From assembly GCA_021202465.1 (NCBI GenBank), contig JAJQCZ010000023.1, forward strand, positions 62,001-126,000: a stretch of 64,000 nucleotides of DNA. Reading direction: 5' to 3'. This document shows, piece by piece, positions 37,791 to 48,400 of the stretch. Within the stretch, counting starts at the first letter, position 1; every line of letters starts with the position of its first letter. The stretch comes from Lachnospiraceae bacterium (lineage in GTDB: Bacteria > Bacillota > Clostridia > Lachnospirales > Lachnospiraceae). Made by a program: the position numbers and the translations under genes. Below the pieces are notes generated by a model. It saw only the letters and a list, made by a program, of their open reading frames with translations, searched no databases and was not told the origin of the DNA.

Positions 37791-37819
37791 AAAAAACCCT
37801 CTCCCAAAGGGGAAGAGGG
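37791..37819 (-). terminator. Terminator of efp
   Basis: Arms 37797-37805 (CCCTCTCCC) and 37809-37819 (GGGGAAGAGGG) pair with one bulge and a tight loop, followed on the minus strand by TTTTTT. Confidence 0.8.
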
Positions 37820-37836
37820 CCCGTATACCTGACAGA

Positions 37837-38394
37837 TTATACGCGGGACAGGTACTCCCCGGTTCTGGTATCGATCTTGATCTTCTCTCCCTGATTCACA
37901 AAGAGGGGAACCATAACCTGAGCTCCGGTCTCCACAGTGGCCGGCTTGCTGGCGCCGGTCGCGGTATCGCCCTTGAAACCAGGCTCTGTGTCGGTAATCT
38001 CCAGCTCCACGAAAAGCGGCGGCTCCACCGAGAACACATCTCCCTTATGGGAACACACCTTCACCATCTCATTCTCTTTAACAAACTTCAGCGCGTTGCC
38101 GATCTGATCCTGACTGAGCGCGATCTGATCATACGTATTCACGTCCATGAAATAGAACAGATCTCCGTCGCTGTACAGATACTGCATATCGTTCCGGTCA
38201 ATCCGCGCTTCCTCGAACTTCTCCGTCGGGCGGAAGGTCTTCTCTACCACGCCGCCGCTGATGATGTTCTTCAGCTTCGTGCGGACAAACGCCGCGCCCT
38301 TGCCGGGCTTCACATGCTGAAACTCAATGATCTGATAAATATTCTTCTCGTACTCGATCGTAATACCGTTCCGAAAATCACCTGCTGAAACCAT
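37837..38394 (-). CDS. efp: Elongation factor P
   Basis: 185 aa, full EF-P length. Begins [20 protein letters not shown], with the KOW-like domain I and the modification loop [14 protein letters not shown] (Lys in PGKG). OB-domain II and the C-terminal domain ending [13 protein letters not shown] follow. It relieves ribosomes stalled at polyproline. I chose ATG 38394 because AGGAGG lies 8 nt upstream; the ATG two codons earlier is too close to that site, and the longer frame runs into the tandem repeat. Polyproline relief and three Xaa-Pro peptidases occur in the same window, but no functional link is claimed. Confidence 0.96.
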   Translation of the reverse strand: MVSAGDFRNGITIEYEKNIYQIIEFQHVKPGKGAAFVRTKLKNIISGGVVEKTFRPTEKFEEARIDRNDMQYLYSDGDLFYFMDVNTYDQIALSQDQIGNALKFVKENEMVKVCSHKGDVFSVEPPLFVELEITDTEPGFKGDTATGASKPATVETGAQVMVPLFVNQGEKIKIDTRTGEYLSRV

Positions 38395-38402
38395 TTCCAT
38401 GT

Positions 38403-38540
38403 CCTCCTTATTATCGGCCGAATGGCCATCACGGATCCCTTTACGGGACCTCCTTAATACTGGCCGAATGGCCATCACGGATCCCTTTACGGGACCTCCT
38501 TATTATTGGCCGCATGGCCATCACAGATCCCCTTGCGGGT
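38403..38540 (-). repeat. Three 46-bp tandem repeats in the efp leader
   Basis: Units 38403-38448, 38449-38494 and 38495-38540. The first two are nearly identical; the third has diverged. Each contains two dyads (GGCCGAATGGCC and GGATCCC-tttac-GGGACC) and, read on the minus strand, ends in AAGGAG, so each unit carries a ribosome-site-like sequence. The last becomes the real efp site. The rest of the gap (38541-38800) shows nothing I recognise. Confidence 0.85.
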
Positions 38541-38800
38541 CTCCCGCCAAATGTCAAATGTCCATGCGCCATTACGCATAAATGTGCCCTGGCGCACGGA
38601 CGCTTGTCAGGGCTTTCTACTGTATTCTACCTTACCGCTGTCTATTTTTCAACTATTTTTTCACGAGGATGCGGGCTTTTTTCAGTTTTACCCGATATTT
38701 TGCCGTGAAATGTTTATGACCATTGCAGAACCGGAGTCGCAGGAAGAGGCCGCCTGCGCAGCCCCTTCCCGTTGTCTCTTTCAAAATTGTGAATTCACAT

Positions 38801-39409
38801 TTAGCCCTTCTTCACCGTAATCTTGCTGCCTGCGCCTTTGGCCGTAAAGATCTTCTTGTACGCAGAGACCTTCGCACTCGGCACCTTGAAAGTGCAGGTA
38901 CTCTTGATTCCCTTAAAGGCACTGGCGCCGACCTTCGAGCTGGTCAGCTTCGTAGTTTTCAATGTAACCGAAGCCAGCTTCTTGTCTCCATAAAAAGCCT
39001 TCTTGCCGATCGTCGTCAGCTTCGTGGACTTGCTCACGAAGGTCTTTAAGGCCGTGCAGCCCTGGAAGGCCGATGCATCGATCTTCGTCAGCGCCGTGGA
39101 GGTCAGATTCACATAGGTAAACGTCGTGCATTTATAGAAGGCCGAGGAACCGATGGTCTTCACCTTCGCCAGTGTGATCCGGCCAGACGTGCTGCCGATG
39201 GTTTTCAGCTTCGTGCAGCCGTAGAAGGCCTTGCTGCCAATCGAGGTCGCTTTCTGCAGTCCGGCTACGGTCGCCAGCTTGCTGCAGCTCTGGAACGCAC
39301 TGCTGCCTACGGAAGTGACGGCCGAGCAGCCGGTGACCTTCGTCAGCGCCGTGCATTTGTAGAATGCCGAAGAACCGATCGAAGTCACCTTACTGCCAAC
39401 GGAAACCGA
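38801..39409 (-). repeat. Constant LRR_5 tail, copy 1
   Basis: The last 203 codons of surface protein 1. Almost the same sequence ends proteins 2 (52203-52811) and 3 (60453-61061). In this copy only two acidic residues appear among dozens of Lys. Confidence 0.9.
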
Positions 39410-42400
39410 TTTCGCTTTCGTGCAGCCATAAAACGCCTTGCTTCCGATTGAGGTTACATACTTACCGATCGAGATGCTGGTCGCCTTGGTATAGCTCTTA
39501 AAAGCGCCGGAGCCAACAGCCGTTACCTTATAAGTTCTCCCGCCGATCGTCACTGTATCCGCAACTTTAATGGAAGTCAGCGTTGTTTTGGTGCCGCCGG
39601 TTATGGTCACAGTTCCCGTTCCGGACGTGGTACTCGCTGTGGCGCTGGTCACCTTATACTTATAGCTTCCCACGGTATAGGTCTCGTCTTTTGCAGCAGA
39701 AATCGTGAAGGATTTTGTGATTGTCCCCTTATAATTTCCGGCACCGGTAATGGTTACATTATAGGTTCCCAGGTTCTTCCGGCCGCTTGCGTATGAAACC
39801 GTATAATCCGTGTTTTTAGTCAGCGTGGTGCTTCCGTTTTTCACGGTTACGGTCGGCGTAATTTCTGATCCGGTCCAATTATAATTCGCTGCGCTCAGGG
39901 TCGCCGTATATCCGGAAATATCCGCCTGATTCACAGTCATCACGATTGACTTTTCCGCCTCCGCATAATTGTCCGTCTCCGCCGCAGTCACCGTTATCGT
40001 CGCCGTTCCCGCTCCTTTAATGGTGACCTTTCCAGTTTCGTCTACGGTTACAACACTCGTTTTACTGCTCGTATACGTCAACGCCCCATCCCCGGCCGTC
40101 CTCTTTGCATCCAGAGTGAACGTTCCGTCTCCGTATGTCTTCGTATAGGAAGCCGTACCACTGATGGTCTGCGAAGCCTTTGCAACCGTAATGGCTATTG
40201 TTTTTTCAGCCTGTTCATAATTATCCGTGCCTTTCGCAGTCACCGTTATCGTCGCCGTTCCTGCTCCTTTAATGGTGACCTTTCCAGTTTCGTCCACGGT
40301 TACTACGCTCGTATCGCTGCTCGCATACGTCAGCGCCCCATCCCCGGTCACCCGCTTCGCATCCAAAGCAAATGTTCCGGCTCCGTAGGTCTTTAAATAC
40401 GAAGTCGTACCGCTGATCATCTGTGCAGCTTTACCGATGCTGTACGTCTTTTTCACCGTATCGGAGAAGTTATTGATTCCGGTCATCGTCACGGTATACT
40501 CGCCGACCTCGGTACTGTTCGCGTTCCCCCAGGTCAGCGTATAATCTAACCCCTCCGTCAACGTATATGTACCATACGTTACTGTCACGGTCGGCGTCTG
40601 CGCCTCTCCATTATAGGTATAGCTCTCTTTGTCTAATGTAATCTCACAATCATCAATGACTGCGGAGATCACGGTCAGGGAGACGGTCGCTTCCGCGGCG
40701 TTATAGTTATCCGTCGCTGCGGCACTCACCGTAATCTGAGCCGTTCCTGTCGCAACAGCTGTTACCAGCCCGTTCGCATCCACGGTCGCCGCGGATTCAT
40801 TGCTGCTTACATAGGTAAGCGCGCCTTCCGCTCCGGACACGGTGATGGTCGCCGTCTGTCCGTATGCCAGCGTAGTGCTCTCCATCTCTGCGGTCAGCTT
40901 CTGCTCCGCTTTGGCAATGGTGAATGTTGCTGTAAGCTCGCCGCTGTAGCTGTTGCCTGTGCCGGTGATCGTAACGGTGGCGGTACCTGCATTGGTATTA
41001 TCTGTATACGCTACCGTATAATCCGTACCCTGAATCAGGGTTACTTCGCCGCAGACAACGGTTACTTCCGGTTCCTTCACCGTACCGTCATAGACAAATT
41101 CTGTTTCTGCTAAACTAACGCTTGTATTCTCAGCGGTCAGCTCTGTTACACCGGCAGCGACCACAACAGTCACTTCTGCGGAAGCGCTCTTGTAGTTCGC
41201 CGTCTCCACCGCAGTTACCGTAATAGTTGTCGTTCCCGCAGCCACACCAGTGATGACACCGCTTTCGTCCACCGTTGCCACAGATGTATCCGCCGATGCA
41301 TAACTGAAAGTCACATCCTCGGTTGCCGTTGTGCTCGGCGTCAGCTGCGCTGTGTTCCCTGCTACGACGGATACGGTTTCCGGCACGGTCAGTATCTGCT
41401 CCGCCTTCGCGATCGTAAAGTTCGCCGTGAGTGATTCTCCGGTATAGCTCTCTCCGATAATGGTAATAGTAACTGTTGCTGTGCCGGCATTTACATTATT
41501 GGTGTATTCAACCGTATAATCCGTGCCCTTTGTCAAAGTCACAGACTGATCATCCTGCGTGTAAACAACCGTCACCGCCGGTTCCTGTGCTGTGCCGGTA
41601 TAGACAAGATCTGCCGAGTCAACGGTAACACTCGTATTGTCAGCGGTCAGCGTGATCACATTTGAAGCTACCACAACGGTGATTGTCGCTGTCGCGCTCT
41701 GATAATTGGTCGTCTCCGCTGCGGTAATGGTAATCGTTGTTGTTCCCTCTCCCACACCAGTGACGGTGCCGTTTTCATCCACGGTCACAATGGATGTGTC
41801 AGACGATTCATACGTATAAGTAACCGTATCAGTCGCGTCCGTTTCCACGGAGATCTGCGCGGTCTTATTCAAGACAACCGCCAGGCTCTCCGGCACAGTC
41901 AGCGTCTGTTCCGCCTTCGCAATTGTAAATGTCGTTGTGGCTGTTCCAGTATAATTTCCCATACCGGTGACCGTAACAGTCGCCGTTCCGGCGTTCGTGT
42001 TGTCCGAATACGCCACTATATAGTCCGTATCCGCTGTCAGCGTCATCTCACCATCTGTTACCGTGACTGCCGGTTCTTTTGCTTCACCATCATAGGTGAA
42101 TTCCGAAGTCTCAACCGACACCGCGCAATTATTAATAGAAGCCGCACTTACAGTGATAGCTACAGAGGCGCTTCCCGCCTTATAGTTGTCATCACCCGAT
42201 GCGGTCACAGTAATATAAGCTGTTCCGACGCCAACGGCTGTCACAACGCCCTCCGCAGAAACCACGGCTACCGCCTCATTACTCGACTTATAGGTGACAT
42301 CTCCTTCACCGGTCACTGTAAGTGAGGTCGTCGCGCCATAGGTGATTTCGCTGTTTCCCGCCGACGCTGTTACCGTCTGCGAGGCTTGCCCAATCTCAAA

Positions 42401-45400
42401 TGTCTTCGTCACCGTGCCAATGTACTCGCCCATACCTTTGACCGTTACCGTCGCGGTTCCGGCGTTCACATTGTCTGTATAAGACACCGTATAATCGGTT
42501 CCCTCCGTCAGCACAGTTCCATTATATGTCACAGTCACAGCCGGTTCCTTCGCGGTTCCGTCATAGACATAGCTGTCTGTGGACAGGGATACCGTCGCCG
42601 CTGCGATGGACGCTCCTTCTGCCTCCATGGTGACGGTGAAGGTGCCCCGATACAGTGAATACGAATAATAGAAACCACAGACCAGATAATAGGTCTTTCC
42701 GGCTTCCAGATCACAGGTGATATGGAAGCTGTTATCTTCTGCACTGTAGCCGTCGCTGTATTTCAGCTTTGTCATATCCGCATCGTACAGGGTTGCTTTT
42801 GTCGTATAGCCGGTATCCGAGGAGAAGGTATAGCTGCCGCTTGTCTCCGGCGTGATCTTGAAATACATCTCGCTGCCGGGCGTCTCGATGGAAGCCGTCG
42901 CGCTGCTTCCGGCTGTCAGGGCCACTGCGCTCTCCTGATCTTCGGCGGTATCACCAATCACATATACATACGTATACACTGCTTCCGATGTATAACCATC
43001 GCTTACCAGACAGCGATATCGGTTATATTCACCGATAATGGCATCACCCTTCACTGTCATAGAAGAAGCGGTTTCACCGGAAATATCCACATAAGTTCCA
43101 TCCGTCTGTTCCTGCCACTGATACGTCAGCGTTCCTGCAGAGGTTTCAGCCGTAACGGAAAGCTCAATAGTTTCTCCCAGACGAACCGTATTATATGTCG
43201 GTTGATCGTAGCTAACGGACAAGCCGCTGTTCACGGTAATCCAATAATACAAATATGCATAATTATAACCGTCTCTTACCACACAGTAATATCCACCTGT
43301 TTTTGGATTAGCAACAGTAAGCGTGTTTGCCGTCTCGCCATCCAGCAAAGTACCGATATAGTCCACTTCATCCAGATAATACCACTGGTATGACAAGGAT
43401 TCGCTGTAGTCCGAAGTTGCTGTAACGGATAACGTAACCGAATCACCCACAGATATCGTCTGCGAATTTGCCTGATCCAGAACTGCGCTAAATCCGCTGT
43501 CGATATATAAATAGAACCACATCCTGTTCGTATCATATCCGTCGCTCACCGCACACATATACGTAGACCGTTCTGTTGCCTCAACGGTCAGGCCGGACGT
43601 TCCGCCGGATGTCGTGATGCCGTCTGTAATCTCCGTATACGCTTCTGTATCATCGGAATCCCCGGTCACAAGGTACCAGTGGAAAGTCAGCGTATCTTCG
43701 CCCATGTCCGTTGTGGCCGAAGTCTTAAACGTTACTTCCTCACCCGGCGTTACAGTATACGAGGAGTCACTGTCAAATGATGTTCTGAGGCCGCTGTCCA
43801 TTTCAACATAGACATACGCATCGACCGTGGAATCACCATCGGAAACGACACAGCGATAATACTGGTAGCCCATGGACGGAACATCAGCCCCGCTCACCAC
43901 ATATTCCTGACCAGTCGCACCCTCAATGATCTCATAAGTCCAGCCGGAGTAATAGCTTTCCATAGACCCCTTATACCACTGATAGGTGAGTGAATCTGTA
44001 TTCGGCGTCACCGGGTCAACGGAAATGGTCACGGTTCCGTCCGGCGTAACGGAATAACTGCCGTTCGAGTTTACACGGAGCGTTTCTGTGATATAGATAT
44101 ACAGATAGACATTTCCCGTATTTCCATAAACATCGCTTACCGTGCAGCGGTAGTCCGCATCCTCGGTAATATCCGTCAGCGTCAGCGTCGCCCCTGTCTC
44201 ACCGTCAAGAGCTTCATACGTCCATTCATCGCTGTTGTACTTGTACCACTGATAGGATATCTCGCCAGAATCCGCGCTTGCCTCCACAGTATACTCTGCA
44301 CTGCCTCCGGAGAGCACATAAATACTGGTGCTGTCGGTGTTGACGGTAAAGCCATTTTCAATGCTTACATCATAGCTGAACCTGACGCTGTTACCGCAGC
44401 CGTCTGAAATCCAGCACGTATAATAACCCGCCATGGTAATATTGGTCAGCTCATACGATGCAGATGTGGCGCCATCAATTATTTCTCCGTCTTTATACCA
44501 CTGGTAGGTAAGCGTTACACCCTCATTGGCGGTGGCCTCGTCGGTTGTAAGAGTCAGCGAGTCACCGGGAGAAACGGTTTTGGAATACCCGTGGTTGACT
44601 GTTGTCAATCCGGTGTCTACTGTCACGTAAAAATACGCGTATTTTCGGTTTCCATATTGATCAGTCACGGTACAGTGATAATATCCGCTCGCCGTCACGT
44701 CTTCCAGGGTTAACGATGAACCGGTCTCCTCATAATCCGTATAATCATAATTCAGATAGTCATAACCGTACCAGGAGCAGGTGATGCCATCCGTATCGTT
44801 CGCGGTTACTGTGACTGCCAGTGTCGCACTCTCCCCGTAATCCACCGTTACATCCGATGAATACGTGATGCTCAGATTGTTATCAATGTAGAGTTCGAAA
44901 TAAAGATTCACACTATTCCCATAGTTGTCCCTGACTCTGCATCGATAATACCCGTAAGTGGTCACATTCTCTACCGTATAGGTGACACCAGTCTCATCCT
45001 CAAGCACTTCATCGTCACAATACCATTGGTAGGTCAGATCTATTCCCTCATTCACCGTCACAGACTCTGCCGAAAGTGTCTGTGAGCTATTAAGCTCAAC
45101 CTCATACTCAAACCAGGTTGTACCGGCGGTCAGGCCCGTTGCTATAGAGACGTCAAAATACTCATATACCGAGCTCCCGTAATTATCCGAAATCCGACAA
45201 TAATACTCACACCGGCTGGTTGGCGTCACCGTAATACTGTTACCATTCCCGGAAATGGTCGTCGTTTTATACGTAAGATAATCATAGCAATACCAGTTGT
45301 AAGTAAGCTCTATACCATCGTATGCCGTTGCCGAAGTTGTCAGGGTCAGTTCTGTGCCCGGTTCTTCAATTGAATATTCATGCCAGTTATCGCCATTAAT

Positions 45401-48400
45401 ACTCAGACCGGTATCAACAGAAACATAGAAATACAGAGTAATACGATTCCCATAGCTGTCCGAAACTTCACACTGATAGTTACTATAAGCGGTAATATTA
45501 TTTACTGTGTAGGTTACTCCTGTTTCTCCCTCAAGAATATCCCAGTCCTTATACCACTGATAGGTCAGATCTTCACTTGCATCCGCAGTCACACATTCCG
45601 CGGAAAGCACCTGAGATTCACCAGCTTCCACCTTATACTCAAACCAGGTCTCCTCAGCAGTCATACTGGTCGCTATATAAATCACGAAATAATCGTATAC
45701 CGAGTTCCCGTAATCATCCGAAATCCGACAATAATACTCACACCGGCTGGTTGGTGTTACCGTAATGCTGTCACCGTTCTCGGAAATGGTCGTCGTTTTA
45801 TACGTAAGATAATCGTAGCAATACCAGGTATAAGTAAGCTCTACACCTTCATTTGCCGTTGCCGCAGTTGTCAGCGTCAGTTCCGTTCCCGGTTCCGTGT
45901 CATAATAGTGTGTGTAGTTCCAGTCGTCCCCATTAATACTCAGACCAGTATCAACGGAAATGTAGAAATACAGAGTTATTCTGTTCCCATAGCTATCCGA
46001 AACTCTGCACTCATATTCCTGATAAGACGAAACAGACACTACCGTATAGGAATTACCGGTGGCTTCTTCAATCTCCTCCCAGTCCTGGTACCACTGGTAA
46101 GTCAGGGCTACTCCCTCATTCGCCGTCACGGACTCTGCCGAAAGTGTCTGTGAGCTATTAAGCTCAACCTCATACTCAAACCAGGTTGTATCGGCGGTCA
46201 GGCCCGTTTCTATATAGACGTCAAAATAATCATATACCGAGTTTCCGTAATTATCTGAAATCCGACAATAATACTCACTCCGGCTGGTTGGCGTTACCGT
46301 AATGCTATCGTCGTTCTCGGAAATAGTCGTCGTTTCATAAGTAAGATAATCATAACAATACCATTCGTAAGTAAGCTCTATCCCCTCATTTGCCGTTGCC
46401 GAAGTTGTCAGGGTCAGTTGTTGTGTGCCCGGTTCCTCAATTGAATATTCATGCCAGTTACCGCCATCAATACTCAGGCCGGTATCAACCGTAACGATAA
46501 AATAGAAATACAGGTAATTTCCATACTTATCCTGCACTTTACAATTATAGTAGATGCGTGAATTGATTTCATCGGTTGTAAACGTCGAACCGGTCGCTCC
46601 GTCAATTTTACTGCCGTCTTTATACCATTGATAGGTAAGCTCGGTTCCCTCCGCTACACTTATTTTGCCGTCAACCGTTAGTTCCACGCCCTCACCGGCC
46701 TCTGAATATGCGTAGTACGTGTTTCCGCCGTCAACAAACTGCAGGTTTGCGTCCACATAAGTGTCCATGTAAACCTGAAAACTTATTGGCGCTCCGCTGC
46801 CGCTTGTGACCGCAAGATAATAGGTCTCACTTGCAGTCAGCTCATAAGTAAATCTGAAATTTCCATTATTATTCGCATAACCGGAAGCAAGTTCATTCCC
46901 ATTTTCATCGTACAGATATCCATAGACATAATATCCGCAGGAGGAATAAAACACATACGTATCCGTTGCGTCCGGTGTGATGATAAAGTACATGCTGTCG
47001 CCATACGACGAAATTGTCGCCAGCGCCGGTGTTCCTGCCGTGAGCTTCACTGCATCCTCTTTTGAAGTCGCCGTTGTACCTGCTACATACACAGTAAACC
47101 AAACGGTCGCCGTATTATAAGTATCGCTGACAACACAGTAATACTCCGCGCTTTGATCAGGTGTGATAGTAAGCGTGGAATCCGTGTTCTCCAGCAGCGT
47201 GTAACCGTCTCCGTCATATCTGTACCATTTATAGGAAAGTTCTCCCTTTTCTGTATCGGCGGTTACTGCCAAAGATACCGTATCTCCCTGGCTAACTGTA
47301 TAATAATACTGATCTGCTGAAGCCGAAAGACCGCTGTTAACCGTCACATAAAACCAGGCGGTTGCCGTCATGCTATTATCATCAACAATACATTTATACG
47401 TCCCTTTTTCTGTTACGGTCAGCGTATTCCCTGTTTCACCGTCAATCAAATCATAGGTATACGTATTCTCATTATATTTATACCAGCTATAGGTGAAATC
47501 TGTGTCTTCATAGTCATTGGTCGCCGTCACGGAAAGGGTTCCCTCATCGCCGACTTCCAATGCTACATTTGAATCATACGAAAGGCTCAGCCCGCTGGTT
47601 CGCTCCATATAAAGGCTGAAGGTTCCTGTGATGCTGTTTGAATAGAATCGAACACCAAGGTAATAGGTGTTCCCTTCGGTCAGCCTATAGGTAATCGCAA
47701 AATTATTGCCGTTTCCTGCACTGTCATCATCCTGAAAAAGGCAATTCCCATCTGCATCGTATAGATAACCATACGTATCCATATTGCCGCCGGAATAGAT
47801 GTAATAGGTGCCTGTCTCTTCCGGAATGATTTTAAAGTAAACATATGTCCCGGCTTCCGAGATAGTTGCAGATGCACCATTTGTGGTAAGTTCCGTCGCA
47901 TTGCTAAACTGTTCAGTTAAATCACCGGTTTCACTACCATCGCCGCTCTCATCATCATCTCCAGTCACATCACTGTCTTCGGTCTCACCGTCGTCTTCGG
48001 TTTCACCGCTGTCTCCGGACTCATCAACATCTTCGGTCTCGCCACTGTCTCCAGTCTCGCCGCTGTCTTCGGTTCCCTCGTCGCTTGCAGCGGTGAGCGT
48101 CAGGATCCCCATATCCGCATAAAGATTCTCTGTGCTGTCACCGTACGCATATGTGATTTCCGTTCCATTAACTGTAAATGTATAAATCGGGAATCCCGCG
48201 GAATCATATGTCGTGGATGTGGCATCGTTTTCGTTCACAAGGAAAAGTCCGCCGTCCTTGCCAATAGTGCCGTCGTCACTGTTTGTCACATCAACAAGGT
48301 AGTTGCTGCCGTTCAGGGTAACGATATTCCACATATGCGCCCCTGCGCCCGTGCCGCCGGTCATTATGCCGGAAACCGTATAGCAGACCGCATCGGTCAA

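Noticed and set aside
38403-38540. Possible CRISPR array
   Set aside because: The three 46-bp units are directly adjacent with no unique spacers and no cas genes nearby; it is a tandem leader repeat.
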